A stretch of DNA of 64,000 bases from Girardinichthys multiradiatus (GCF_021462225.1 NC_061797.1:28295093-28359092), one strand, 5' to 3'; positions 1 through 12,418 are shown, numbered from the stretch's first letter. Notes: generated from the letters alone by a model not told the origin. Translations and numbers: made by a program.

Positions 1-420
1 GCACACACACAGGCACACAGAGATGGGCTGGCCGCTCCGTTCTGTCTCCTTCTCTCTAAGTGTTTAGAAGACAATTTCAACAAGGGATTGCTCCCAATCT
101 ACTAGGGTGATCCACGTGGATGAGTTATAATATGCTTGCCACTCTCTCCCTCTCTCTTACCCCCCCTTCACCTCTTCTTCCCCAGTTGCCTCTCTCTTAT
201 CACTCTCTCCCTCTCTCACTCTTTCACTCTTGTGTTCGTTGTTTTAGCCTATTATCGTGCCGTCAACGATTTCATTTCAGGAGGAAAGCTTTCCATTCTT
301 GGATTCTATATTTTTCCTCTCTGTGGATGTGCACGAGATGGGCCGAAGACTGAAACCACCTGAATGTGTTTTAGTAGAATGCATTATTTATTAAAAAGCT
401 GCATTCATTTTTTTTTTTCC
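1..420. other. Pyrimidine-rich non-coding DNA
   Basis: The interval opens with a short CA-rich run and then carries a strong CT-rich tract (about 138-232) made of CTCTCC and CTTT words. The two overlapping reading frames open here only because pyrimidine runs encode few stop codons; they give Ser/Leu/Pro-rich peptides with no domain character. I see no gene. Confidence 0.6.
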
Positions 421-3400
421 CCCTGATATGCTAGTGGACACGCAGGGGGAAGGGAGCAGTGGTGATGACTGCATCAGGGGTGTATTTGTGATATGTGTAC
501 TTAGGGAAGGTGGGCGCTATAGGGGGTAGGGATGAGGGGTTCAGGATTCAGGAGAGGAGGATTCTGAAGGGAGGTGAAAAGAATACATAAGACATGATTT
601 TAATTTATTTATTTATTCAGTGGCTGGGATTGCTTTATCCAAGGTGCTGCCTAATGACATCACTGCTGGCTCCAAGCTATCCCAAATCACACTGCCACTC
701 ATTTTTCATCAAAATGACTTAGAATGCTGTGTGAATGATTATATGTGTTTGTGCTGCTGTTGGAGTGACATACAAACAAAGATAAAGTGAACGAGAAGGT
801 GAAATATCCTTAAAATATATTAGAAAGCAATTATTTCTGAAGGAGACATTATCGCTTACTGGTAAATGATTATAACCTAAAATACAATATATTAATAATG
901 AATTACATGGAAAATATTGAATATAAACCATAGAGCAGCACATTCTTATTTGACTTTCTTCAACAATAATGCTTTTTTTTCCAGCTTTAAAAGCTAATCA
1001 AATATTTAAATATTTATTGTTAAAAGGCTAAACCTGATTTAGTTTCAGCAGATAAAAGTTTATCAATAAGAAGGATCAAAATACAACATGTTTTATTAAT
1101 TTTATAACCACAGTCTGGGGTATTGCAAGCCTTGAAGCTATACTGGGTCACAAGACCCAAATTTACCCTTTTATGTATTAGTTTATATATTTTTAATTTG
1201 TAATAATCTTAAAAAAGAAAAAAGGAAATGTCCTCTCTAGCCTGGGTTGGCTAATATTGTGCTCCAAACATATATGAAGCTAGACTGCACATTAGAAAAG
1301 CAGAGAGCAACACATATGGGGGAAAAAACAAACTATATTACCTGCTTTTCAACTAAAATGTGTAAATCACAGTGGTTTTTAGTATAGCATAAACTTTTTT
1401 TAAAACTATGTTCCAATTTACAGTTACAATACAGATTTTTGGCTTTATGGCTTCAAAGTCTGAGCATGTATTTGCACATTTCCTAAAGGTTCTGAATTTC
1501 TATTGTGCATTCTTTGAAAATGACACAATGCACAATGCAATTTCGTTGGTGTAAAAAATAATGTGCATAATCTTTAAAGTCTTTACTTATACCTTTATTT
1601 TAATCCTGGAAGGAATCTCAACATTCTTGTAGCTTTTCAGAGGATCCTTAGGTGCTTTATTGTTAAGGTTTTTTTTTTTTTTATTAGTGATGGATCAAGT
1701 TCCTGATCAAAACCCAAATTACATCAACATATCTTTAAATATAGCCCACTTCAAAATAGCAGTAAACATTTTGAACATTTTTAGACTACCTAATTGAATT
1801 CAGAGTTGGCCAAAGATGTATCAGACAGTTTACCATCCATTTACAGAGTCTTTTGAAATTTAAAGCAGAAGTGGCAAAAAAAAAAAACTTTTGACCTTTT
1901 GGTGGGCTTTCTTTTTTTTTTTTTTTTTTTTTTGAAAAAAGAAAATGTTTAAAAGGCTACATTAATCTGATGTTAAAAACTGATTAAACCAGTACCAGTT
2001 TTCCATAGTTTGCGCAAACTGAATCCAAACTGAAATTTTACATTCAGGCCTATCGCAGTTGAATCAAAAAGAAGCTTTTGATACATCTGTGTGAATTGAA
2101 AAGAAAATAACTAACAAAAAAGACAAGGCCCAGTCTATATTTTTAACACTGACTTCCTTTTGTTATTTATTGGTATTTAGTTATTATAAAAAATGGGAAT
2201 TCTAAAATAATGGTTGTGTTTTGGCTTTTGAACCCACTATTTATGACAAAGTATTAATGGATAAATATATATTAGCATTGTCTTTAGACTTGGACATTGA
2301 AAAAGGGAGCTCAAACAGGCTTGAAGGGCCTGCGTAAATTCAGAGTGCTCCGCTGGTCAACAGGCTGCTGTAGTGTGCCCCCCTGGGAGTAAATGTCCAG
2401 GCAGAAGTCATGACTGCAGAGTGGACCTCAAGACTCTATCAGCCCTACTAGCACTGTCTCTCTCCTGCAGTAGGAGCAGCAGACTAACACGACGAAACAC
2501 ATCTATCTAGGAAAGTAACTCATATGTAATGCGATGTCACATAAAATGTGAATTAAAATCCCCATCATTAAAACAAAGGGAGATTTACTCAGTACAACAT
2601 CATTACAAATATTGCACAACTAATGGTATTACAGGTGATGCAACCTGTGTTGCATTTAATACTTTAAAGTGTGTGGTTAAACAGTTAAATTCTCAACCTC
2701 AGAACGGCTGCCTGCTTCACATGCAAAGAGAACTAATATGACCCAAGGCCAGGTCGAACCATTCTATCACTGACATTAGGGCTTAAGTAGAGCTGGAAAA
2801 TTACTTCAGTGGTATTACCAGTGCATCTCAATCATTTTAACTCCACCATGATCATTAAAAACTTCCCAATATTATTTTTAAAGCCCAGTTCCATTGCCTA
2901 ACAGTCTTAAATTTAGAAAGACTAAATGAAGGAAATAAAGGGAGGGGAATACCCAACTTATGAGTTTAAGATAGAAAAGGTAAGCTTTAATCCTTCCATT
3001 CTGTCCAAACTGCTGCACACCTGCACTATGCCTCTGCCTCATTATGTTACAAGTGAGAAAATAGGGATAACCTAAACAACAGCATCCATATTAATTAATA
3101 GTTTGGTTTAATAAGTAGCCCTATCCTGTGTTCCCATTGACCTCTCTCCATCAAACCCCCGGGAAAACAACCTGCGCTTCAATGGCCTGCTTCCCCCTGC
3201 TGGGTATATCATATTCCAGACACGTAACCGTGAAACATCACTAAACACTCAAAGAGTTAATGTTTCCTCTCTTTTCTCCTCTGTTTTTCAACTATTATTA
3301 TGTTTTATTAATATCTTTGAATTATTACTCATTTTCCTCTTAAAATGGAGTGCCTTAATTCACATTTGAAGCACTCATCAAGGCAGAGCACCCCGATGAA

Positions 3401-3960
3401 TGTGGAAGGATACATTATGATTGCAAAAATGCAAAGAGTGAATTAAAAATATATAACAATACTGAAATATTAAGTATTAATTTCAAAAAGATAATTTCCT
3501 GAGGAAGAGAAAAAAAAGCCTTTTCATTACTTCTATGACGTTCTTTCTTTTTAAGTGTACTTTTCTATGAATGAATAATGTGTAATTACCTTGTACCTGT
3601 GAATCAAATAGAATATTTAAAAAATGTAGCTTGGAGTATCAGAAAGCCCTGTGTGTGTTTACTTTCATTAAATCTGAGCACAAAATGCACATGGGCGCTG
3701 TATGAAGAGAAGAATCAAGGTAAAATTCCTGTTGATTGAACAACACAGTATCAGATGAGGTTCACTCACAAAAATCAACAGTGAAAATCTCTCCTTACAT
3801 GATAGTTTTCTAAACTATTCGTCCTTCATGTTCAACTCTTTGGGACTACTTTTGTTTTTGTTTTTTTACAATGGTGAACTCTAATTCCCATGATCACCCT
3901 TGAAAGCATGACCTTGTGCTATGTGACAGGAGATAGCCGCAGCATGAAGACAGGATGCCA
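421..3960. other. AT-rich non-coding DNA without recognisable gene
   Basis: This stretch is AT-rich with frequent homopolymer A/T runs (for example poly-T near 1,668-1,682 and 1,911-1,933). No open frame longer than about 75 codons occurs, and none has domain character. A better-preserved patch around 3,340-3,540 combines mixed-composition sequence with AATTAAT-type words and could be a weak conserved element, but nothing in the sequence proves it. Confidence 0.55.
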
Positions 3961-5160
3961 CTTATCATCAAGGGACGAGGTGGCTGTTTAATTTCACACC
4001 ACCAGTGTCTAAAACCCCTGTTAGTGTGGAGTGCCACAATGGCAGCCACGCTTGGGGAGCAGATGTCCTCGTGAAGGGGTGTAAAGAGGGAGGAGGTTGT
4101 GTTGGGAGAAGGGCAGGAGGGGAGAAGAATGAGGGTTTTGGTGTTGTGTGTGGGTGTGTCGTTCTGTCACCATGTATTGTACTCAGAGCACAGTCTGACA
4201 CCGTGCACATGCACAGTAAAACAGCGCCTCTGTCTTTCACAGGCGCAAAAACAGCACCAGGAACCACACACGTGGTTAGCGTGCCGTCACGCTTACGGGC
4301 TCTGACTGAAGGTTACAGAAATTTGGTCCACATGGCAGGCCCGAAAGAAGACGGGTATGAGCGAAGGCGCAGATGGAATGATGTTAGATGAGAGGTGAGT
4401 ACTGCAGCACACGCGACAACACACATGCCAAAACAAAGCGCTTTCCGTCGTCGACTGTTGCCAGTTATAAACTTGAGCAATGGTCAGACAGAAGTCTGTC
4501 TGTTCAATCTGAGCTCTCCCGCCCCCGGCTCCCCCCTTCACAGACCCACACTCTAACCTGACACAGACAGACACACTGCACATGATTAACTGACGTCTGA
4601 CATGACTGCAGGCTCAAACAGTGACCAGCGAATCCTAACACAGCTGAATATAAAACACAGTAATCAGTGCCGCAAGAAAATGGCGTCCCTCTCAAACATG
4701 GCTGCTTACTGATGGCCACACAGAAGCTGGGGGAGAAAAAAAGGTCACCTCTCTCATCTTTTAATACACACCCCTCCCTTTCCCCCCTCGTATCTCTATT
4801 GCAGCTCTGATGTTTCGTATGTAACACCCCCCGCCACCCACAAACACCTCGTATTTTCCTCTTTTCCCCCCTGGTCACTCTCCTTGCCCCACTCTGCTTG
4901 TAGATGTTGGCTTATTATGCCAGAGACAAAGGAAGATACAGTTAGCTGCATCAGAGTGAAGATACATTTGCAAAAGTGCCATCAAGCTTCTAAAACAACT
5001 GTACTTCATGGAAGGACATGCAAAAAGGGACATTTAACATTACACTGTTTCCCCTTTTTGTGCAACTCAGCAGGAAATGCTGTAGCTCTTACGTCCATTC
5101 CTCCCCAGCATGATTTTAAAATTTACTATGAGCGCTGGCGTCCGAACAGATAAATTCATT
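3961..5160. other. GC-richer non-coding interval with splice-donor-like site
   Basis: Composition is less AT-rich here and open frames on both strands reach about 125-128 codons (4,005-4,391 plus; 4,504-4,878 minus). The predicted peptides are low complexity (Gly/Val or Cys/Arg-rich) and match no family I know. A consensus-like splice donor, GAG|GTGAGT, sits at about 4,392-4,400, just after the stop of the plus-strand frame. An untranslated exon of a non-coding transcript is possible, but no matching acceptor or promoter can be assigned. Confidence 0.3.
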
Positions 5161-5330
5161 TTTCCACTATTTCCAAATTTTTTCACTACTCCCCCAGTGT
5201 TTTTTTTTTTCACTTTTTTTTTTACCATCAGTTGGTTCAGCACAGAATGCTCAAAATACATCTTGACTGCTTGATTTCTATTTTCATAATATCGGAACAT
5301 CAACTTAAAGAATATAAATGTTTATTCAGC

Positions 5331-5620
5331 AGAGGGGGAAATGTTCTGGTGGCTCTCGAGGGTGAGAGCCCTCTATAAATCGGTAAATCACCCCGATCTG
5401 GAAGATGAACAGCGTGGTTTGGAGTTCATTGCATTTCGTCTCGGGCGAGTGGTCGGTGTAGTGGTGGCCCCAGCAGGCTGCGGTGGAGGTGGCTGGTTAC
5501 AGGGGGATAATGAAGCGGCAAGCAGCCAGGGGTTTGGCTATGTTTCGCTCACCATGTCCATCAGCTGTGAAAGGGCCATTGCCGAATTTGGGTGTTAGCC
5601 TGTCATAATCCTGATCCATT
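5331..5620. promoter_or_regulatory. Candidate conserved non-coding element (CpG-retaining island)
   Basis: Between AT-rich flanks this block changes abruptly to mixed, CpG-containing sequence; I count at least ten CpGs in under 300 bases, in words such as CTCGAG, CCCGAT and GTCTCGGGCGAG. An 85-codon frame spans 5,341-5,598 but is Gly/Val-rich and matches nothing recognised. CpG retention in a CpG-poor region usually means purifying selection or lack of methylation, so an enhancer or distal promoter is my inference. No alignment was possible. Confidence 0.35.
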
Positions 5621-7140
5621 ATAAGATATATGCTCCTTGAAAAGTGTAAAAATACATTAAAATAATAATTCTTAAAGTTCTTTGTAACCCATGTCTATTC
5701 ATTCGTCTGTTAGCAGCCACTACCCTGTTTCAACTCCTCAGTATGCTTTCAAGAAGAATAAAAACCCTTCAAGACCACCCTAACCACGCATTACCTATCT
5801 TTAATCTTTCCTCTCTTTCTGACAGACATCTTGCCAATCTAAGGCTATCTGGTGCACAACAGGTATAAATTACTCTAACAACCTGGCCACCACATTCAGC
5901 AACATACAAACAATTTTGTTCAAAGCACACAGTCGCATTTAGACCAAAGAAGGGCATCAGTACCTGTTCCAGTCCAAATATGGGCATATCTTATGACCAT
6001 GAGACTCAAAAAGCTCCTGATGTACAACATCAGAATTCTTTTATCATCAGCAGCAGAAGATTTGTTTTTGCAATTTACCGCATTTTCTCAAAACAGATTA
6101 TACTTATACAAGTAGATTCAACACTACCTTGAATCCTAAAAAAAGGAAATAGTTTAGAATATAAATGGCTTGCACACACAACTGAGCAAAAAAGTGCTCA
6201 TGAACATGGAGATTTTTACACTATAGGACTAACATGTAAACATTATTCGATTTATTATTTTACTCTATTAGGTCTTTTACATAAAACTTTAAAACTAAAA
6301 TGCTTAATGTGATGGAATTGTTTTTTTGTTTTTTTAAACAGAAAAAAGAACTATGTGGAATTTTGGAAAGTAACATCGATTTTTGCATATACAGTCATTT
6401 TATCTATAACATTACTATACTGTTCTTTACATTCTGGAACACTAACTACAGTATAAATACCTGCTACATTTATTAGCAGTTTTCTAGTGCTTCTAAATGT
6501 AACAGCTACATAACTGTAGTGTAGTTAAACTCTAACAAGCAAATCACAAACTGAAGATATGGAAGAAAATGACTCGCTAACACAACCTATTCTAGTGACA
6601 CAGTGCTGGGCATTGATTTGTAATTTGAGCAATTCAAATGTAAAGTAATCTCTCTTTTAAATGTTCCCAGATTAAAGACATCAAAATGAATACAACTATC
6701 ATGAGCCACAAGTAAGCACAAATGAAAAATAAATTTGAAAAATGAAAAAAATGCCTTATGTGTGCTCTTTTAGTTTCCACACTATGACTTTCCTTGTTTT
6801 TTTTTACCAGAAATAATATCAAAAACCAAAATTTGTCTTTCTTTTAAGTAAGAAAAAGGTGCCATAGTTTTCTTGCAGCCTCCATCACCTGTCGCTGCCA
6901 AAGTTCAGCAACAGCATCTCATGTAAAGGACTTTGTAACATTTTGGTTTAAAACTTTAACATTTTAAAACATTAGTATAGATTGATACTGGTATATGCCT
7001 GCATGCCCCTTTAGGACACTTAGAATGATTTCTGTGCTTCTTTAAGAGAAACAACAACTAGGCTGAACGATTTTGTCAATGAAGGGTATTGTTAGAAATA
7101 ATACATTAAAACTAATAAACGTAAAACAAAACAGTTGTAT
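5621..7140. other. AT-rich non-coding DNA
   Basis: A long AT-rich stretch with scattered poly-A and poly-T runs and no open frame above about 72 codons. No repeat family, RNA gene or island of unusual composition was recognised. Confidence 0.55.
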
Positions 7141-7560
7141 CTACCAAACCAGACTTACTTTGTGAAAGAAGTCTCTCTCTTCTCACCTGCAGCTAAACTG
7201 GGACGTGAGGCACAACATTTAAATAAGTTGATAGAGTTTATCAAAATGACAGGCAATTAGACTGGCCATACATGTTACACAAAAGAGAGCGAGAGTTCCC
7301 AAGCTCCATTTCTGCTCCCGGACAGCCCTAAATTAAAAATCCCCAAAGTCCATTAGGCTAAACAGCCTGAGGAAAGACTTTGTCTCACCACAGAAAAATG
7401 ACAGTAAACTCAGGCAATCATGCCGCCGATCAATTATGCACAAATTATATTTTTCTTAGACTGTGCAAAATGTCTTATGGTAATTCCCTTAAGTATACAA
7501 TTTATGTTATTTGTGAAGCATATATATGTATGCACAATGCCTAAATGAGTGTTTTCCTAA
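7141..7560. promoter_or_regulatory. Candidate conserved non-coding element
   Basis: Complex, repeat-free sequence with many distinct AT-core words embedded in mixed composition: GGCAATTAG, CTAAATTAAAAATC, CCATTAGGCTAAAC and GATCAATTATGC. This texture is typical of fish developmental enhancers, which cluster homeodomain-type TAAT/ATTA cores. No coding frame of note. The call rests on texture only. Confidence 0.3.
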
Positions 7561-7789
7561 AGATTTATCATCCCCATGTTGATAGTTGAAGTGAAAACAC
7601 TAAGAATGAGTTGTGCTTCAACTGTTAAATCCAGAAGCCACAGGCAAAGCTCAGGAAGGTGCTCAATGCTGATAACCTATTACACTATAAATCTAGTCAT
7701 AGAAAACATACCCAGAGACTTAAAAAGCATTGAGCTGTGTTTGTAAACTTTTTTATTAAAACTGACGAATTTTTGTAAGAGAAACAGAA

Positions 7790-8070
7790 TAAAGCAGCAG
7801 GAAGAGGAAGCAAGCTGGGATAAGGTTGAGGTGGGAGGGTACGGGTTTGCCTGGACCTGTCTCTGCTTGTGGTCTGTTCAGCTGGTGGTCCCTAAGGTCC
7901 ACGGTTGTGACCCAGATCTCTAATGATGACCTCTGTCTGACTGGGACAGGAATTGGCAGACTTGCTGACCAGTGTCACCAAGGTCCCAATAATTGGTCAG
8001 TGTGTTAATAGCACGTGATCTAATGACCTCTGAAACCTGACCTGCTTTGGCACAAATGCAGGGGCACTGT
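7790..8070. promoter_or_regulatory. Candidate conserved non-coding element
   Basis: Mixed-composition block inside AT-rich DNA, with several separated TGACC words (nuclear-receptor half-site-like: TGACCCAG, GATGACCTCTG, GCTGACCAG, AATGACCTC, CCTGACCTG) and a CCAATAATTGG motif. The concentration of TGACC/GGTCA half-sites is directly visible. A regulatory role is inferred. The 60-codon frame through it is not domain-like. Confidence 0.3.
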
Positions 8071-8358
8071 CACTCTTAAACCTAATTCTAGCTGTTACAA
8101 ACTTTGTAATTTGAAATCAAAATGGTAAAAATTGAATAGGCCTTGTTCGCATTAACGTAAATATCTTTCAAAACAGACTTTTTCTGATGTGTTTGAAGTC
8201 ATCAACCACATGCAAACTGCTACTATGGGTACCTGAAAAAACACATCCAAGGTTAAGATTTTTAAAGGTTATTGTGTGTATGAGATGACCCAGAAATAGG
8301 GAGATATTGTCTGCTTTGCTCATACCTACTGGCCTTCTGGCCACTATCAACAATGCAG

Positions 8359-8829
8359 CTATTTCGATTTTGTTTCAGATCTTAAAAAATAAATTAGAGG
8401 CAATTTAACATAATATTGTAGTGAACTCTTAAATTTGATATTTCCTCTACAAGAATTTTCTTTTCCTTCCGGTTGCTTGTAAAATGTATTTGCTGGACCT
8501 TTTACATCTGGGAACAAAAATCCTGGTACCATTATATGCTTTGCTACATTTATGTAATTTTTGCAGAAGGTTGCTAGATTTTTGTTGACTTTGTCTCCAA
8601 GCCTTGTGATTTGATCCACATAAATAAGAAACATACTTTCAGAAAAATTTCTTGCATCAATTCCAGTTCTGAATCCAAAGTGAGGGACCACCGAAACATC
8701 CAAAAGCTTTGCAAAAACCAACAGCCTTTCAGTCTTAGGGACCTTCTTGGCAGAACAACTACAGTTTATAACTATCACGTTCTGGGTTTGGATCGGACCA
8801 AAGTGCAGATAAGAGCTTGGCAGCCGCAT
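8359..8829 (-). other. Unidentified 156-codon ORF, possible exon, retrocopy or transposon fragment
   Basis: An uninterrupted 156-codon minus-strand frame starts at an ATG at 8,829 and ends at a stop at 8,359-8,361; the frame is open only about nine codons further upstream. The peptide has a natural-looking mix of charged and hydrophobic residues (segments such as FSESMFLIYVDQITR and GDKVNKNLATF) rather than the low-complexity composition of chance ORFs nearby. I do not recognise a family. Just downstream on the same strand is a 61-codon frame in another phase (8,168-8,353), preceded internally by an acceptor-like TTTTTTCAG near 8,233. No promoter, intron pair or poly-A signal can be assigned. 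It may be a decayed mobile-element protein or retrocopy, or a chance ORF. Confidence 0.3.
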
Positions 8830-8857
8830 GACGAGAGGAAGACTTTTCTTTAATTAA

Positions 8858-9203
8858 AGGTCTCCAAAACGTAACATAATCCAACAAGTACAAACATGAG
8901 TCGAGCCAAAAACTTACATGTGTACATAGTTCTGTAACGTAGCAAAAATTGAGCATAAACAAGGGTAGTGAACGAGGAATAGTGATAGAGGAAGCAGTGG
9001 GAAACAAAGAACACAGACCAACTAATATACAGGAGAAAACAAAGGCAGGTAATTACAGGAACTAAGAACAGGTGTGGCAAGGAGACATGGAGGCATAAGG
9101 GACAGGTGAAACTAATTAACAATAAAGGAAACCATAGACCTAAGAACGGTTAATACAAAAACACAAACCAAGTCCAAGGATGTCATACCATGACAATAAC
9201 CAA
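8858..9203. repeat. Degenerate purine-rich interspersed repeat
   Basis: A long A/G-rich stretch with the texture of a widespread fish interspersed repeat (words such as ACAGGTG, GAAACTAATTAAC, AAACACAAACCAAGTCC and ending near ATGTCATACCATGAC). A similar purine-rich block with AGGTGGAAG, AGGGAAACTGAG and AATTAACACAAATTAAAC words occurs at 60,680-61,015. The two share layout more than exact sequence. Class (DNA transposon relic or SINE) is undetermined and the frames through it are not meaningful. Confidence 0.35.
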
Positions 9204-10200
9204 TGGATCTCCTTCAGCCAAGCTTAGTGATTATGCTGTGGAAACTGCAACCGCAGGTGACCCAGTCAGTTCCATAAGTTAGATAACAGCCTGATTTCAG
9301 TCTACAGTAGACTGTTAAATGTAGACTGCTGTTAAATGGTGAGGGACCAAGGTGAATTAGACCTTTTGTCTTCACTCCCCTATGATTAAAGTTAGGTTTT
9401 AGAACTCAGAAGGCCATAAAATCGATTTCCCTAGTTTCTGATAGACCAAAAAATTGTTGATAAATGTCAAACTTACGACAGTTTTTTGGTAAATGTTAAG
9501 CCTTAGTGAAGTTCTTTTTGCTTTGTTTATTATTAAAGTTATTCTAAGGTTTCGTTGTAGTTATGCAGCTATAGGTTGCTGGAGGACATCCCAGGCAATT
9601 TTTCCTTACTCTGCTATTTTCTCTTGATACTTTATGTATATACACTATTTGCTATTATTGCTGCTGTGAACTTTTTGTATTCTCTCGGTTTTTTGTTTCT
9701 ATAGAGAGTACTCCCAGCTCATTGTTTATGAGTGCAGGTGTATCTCATTGCTGGACAAAGTCATCCACAGAGCTTTTGTGCCACTGAGTGTGTGCATTCT
9801 TTGTTTTCTTTTTGATAGAAAGTGACTCATTACTCAGCGCTTTTATGTATAGTGATTTAATATAACATTTGTTTGAATCAGTGCTACATAACCAAACTCA
9901 ATTAAATTGAGTGCTCAGGGTTGAGAAAATCTTTTAAACAGAAAAAAAGCATCTTTGAAAAAAAACTTCCAAAGTAAATATAAACAACTCACAGTTTATG
10001 CAGAGGTTATATAGATATTTACACACACAAACACAGCCTCTTGCAGTACCCATTCAAACTTTATGACAGGTCTTGATCTTCCGTATTGGTTCCCTCTTAT
10101 ATTACATGCAACACAATCCACCTTTACACACTAATTTGTTTTGTTTGCCTCTTTTTCTGTTTCTGTGTAACTGAGCCCCCGAATATATACAGATTTAATA
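9204..10200. other. AT-rich non-coding DNA
   Basis: No coding frame over 60 codons and no recognisable repeat. Short imperfect duplications of CTGTTAAATG occur near 9,310-9,340. Otherwise featureless. Confidence 0.5.
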
Positions 10201-10204
10201 GAGC

Positions 10205-10690
10205 TAATAGAATCATTATCAAATTCAGATCAATATAAATTTAGCAACAGCATGCTTGAAAGGCAGCAATATTGAAATACAACACTGTCTGTGCTCTTTC
10301 ATTCTTCCGCCTACAACTGACGGGTGCTGCCACCAGACATGAATTACCAGACAGGCACATTACAGCTAATAAGAGCCTCACAAAACACCCTTTATTAATG
10401 CATGAGAGAGTCTTTGATCCTGGGGAAAGTTTCATAGCGAAAGCAGTAATCACTGAGCCTCAAACAGCACAATAAGATGCTTCCCATTTTCTTTGAAAAG
10501 TCAACAAAGTGGCTGAGGTCAAATCAACTGGAGCCTGTGCCGCATATCTTCAAGGGGAGCAACTGTACAGAGCTGCTAAAGCTCATCCATGAGCTACTGT
10601 CAATCAAGAACTTTTAAAGCAGAAATCAGCCAGCATGTATGTCTGTTCTAACAATTACAACTCACACAAGACCATAGATAGGATGGAAAA
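10205..10690. promoter_or_regulatory. Candidate conserved non-coding element
   Basis: A repeat-free block with high word complexity that contrasts with its AT-rich flanks: TTATTAATGCATGAG, CAGCTAATAAG, GAATTACCAG, CTGTCAATCAAG and CAAAGTGGCTGAGGTCAAATC. The TTAATGCAT and GTCAATCA words resemble POU/homeodomain and HOX-PBX-type sites. Frames on the two strands (70 and 67 codons) overlap and neither is protein-like. Enhancer function is inferred from texture. Confidence 0.35.
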
Positions 10691-10829
10691 CAAAGGTTAT
10701 CACAAAGGTTATTCATGAAAGTTGAAGGCCTGTCTTTTTCATGTTAGAAAAGGAGAAAAGAAAAAAGAAGAATAAGAATACAGTAGGGACAACTTTACAT
10801 CATAAGAAAAAAATATAAAAATATAAATA

Positions 10830-11520
10830 TATATATAAATATAAAAATAGTCAACTCAGGTTAAAAGAAATGTGTAACTGAGTGGGGTAATTAAAAAAAT
10901 AATAATTTACAACATGTACATGTATATTTGTTGATAAAAACAAAAACAGACTATTTACAAGACATTAAAAAACTGTGCAACTGTGTAGCAGGGATGTAAA
11001 CACTTATTGAGTTTATTTGGAGCAGTGATGGTTATAAAGTCTTACAGCAGAAAGACCTGCAACAACGCTCCGTTGTGCACCTAGGATGCTGCAGTCTGTC
11101 ACTGAAAGAGCTCTCCAGCTCTGCAACAGCTTCATGCATTGGGTGGGAGACATTATCCAACAGTCATGTTATTTTTGCCCAAGTTATTCTGTCTCCCACC
11201 ACCTGCACTGGATTGAGGGGGTATCCTTGGACAGAGCTGACCTTCCTGATGAGCTTAACTAACCTCTTCCTAGATAAGCTGCTGCTCCAACCGACTACAC
11301 CATAGAAGGTAGCTAATGCCACCACGGAGTCAAAAACGGTGTTTAGGAGCACCCCTTGCGCTCAGTCTCCTTAACAGAGTCCGCCCTGACCCTTCCTGTA
11401 AGAAGCATCAGTGTTGTGACTCCAGTGCAGTTTATTGTTCAGGTGAACACCCAGGTACTTGTAAGAGTCCACTATCTCAATTTCAATTCTCTAGATGTTC
11501 ACTGAGGTCGATGTGAGGGA
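10830..11520 (-). mobile_element. 3' remnant of a CR1/L2/Rex1-like LINE
   Basis: On the minus strand this sequence encodes, with interruptions, the conserved C-terminal end of a fish non-LTR retrotransposon polyprotein. A frame at about 11,352-11,164 contains TFYGVVGWSSSL and the next part, in another phase, reads ESSFSDRLQHPRCTTER followed by a short tail and stop near 11,030-11,110. Fish CR1/L2/Rex1-type elements end in this way (a YGVVCW block, then HPRC..ER...F and a short tail). Only the last part of ORF2 plus some 3' UTR remains. A paralogous copy in the same orientation lies at 44,265-45,000. The exact clade is uncertain; the LINE identity is fairly secure. Confidence 0.65.
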
Positions 11521-12418
11521 AATAAAATTAAAGGTTTTCCTCCTAATTTGAAATGCAACTATTGTAAATATTTTCACCTAAGGACTGCAAAGACTAGAGA
11601 TAATAGAAATAATAATTGGGTCATGTTTGTTTTCTGTTGTTAATTTGTGCTTCAGTGACAGGAAGAAAATGTGTTTTCAATGATTTTTGCCCTTTTAAAG
11701 ATTTAAAAGCTGAATAACTTTTAACCCTATATTTTTTTATCTTTTTTCATTTATTTACAATATGTAAACAAAATGTTCACATACATACATATTCACATAA
11801 TAAAAGCAAAGCAAAACAAAAACAAAAAAACTACAAAATGTTAAAGCCCTTCTTGGTTGATTTAGTCTACATACCTGAAAAAGAGTGGGAGGAAATCTAC
11901 ATTTATTTAATCCCATTTCTACAGTACCAGTCAAAAGTTATAACATTAACAACAAAATCTTTTATGCATTTTATGCATCTCTGTCTCTTATACATTTAAT
12001 GAAAATCAGATTAACACCTCTTTTTGAGATGCTTTTCTGACTTGCTTAACTCCACACTAACTCTGCACAATCGCTTAAATAAGGTAAAAGCTTGTCTAAG
12101 TTGTTGTGCTACCTTATCACTTTTCTTTTGTTTACATTTTTTTTCTGTATTCTTTCCTCAATAAACGATCAGTTCTAACAAAATATCAATATAATTATGT
12201 TTTAATAGATAAATATTGTTTATTGCAACAGGTCAAGGCTATCCTGCTTGCTGAGAGGCTGTTAACATCCAAAGAACTGAAAATCAGCAAAAACCAATAT
12301 TTGGTCAACATGTTTGAATCCATATCATTTAACTAAATAAATATTAATTTAACCTCAGCACACACATCTCCACCCAATATTAAAAAATTTTAACACTCTT
12401 CCTTTTTTGTGGCTTACA
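11521..12418. other. AT-rich non-coding DNA
   Basis: A-rich and T-rich runs, including an A/C-rich simple stretch at about 11,805-11,840. A 76-codon plus-strand frame at 12,106-12,336 is Phe/Ile/Tyr/Lys-rich, as expected from AT-rich chance sequence. No gene or repeat family recognised. Confidence 0.5.

Noticed and set aside
4005..4391. 128-codon plus-strand frame as a protein gene
   Set aside because: Low-complexity Gly/Val/Cys composition, overlapping frames on both strands, no domain. The splice-donor-like site after it is not enough.
4504..4878. 124-codon minus-strand frame
   Set aside because: Cys/Arg/Ser-rich, overlaps no conserved motif and partly reflects pyrimidine-rich sequence on the other strand.
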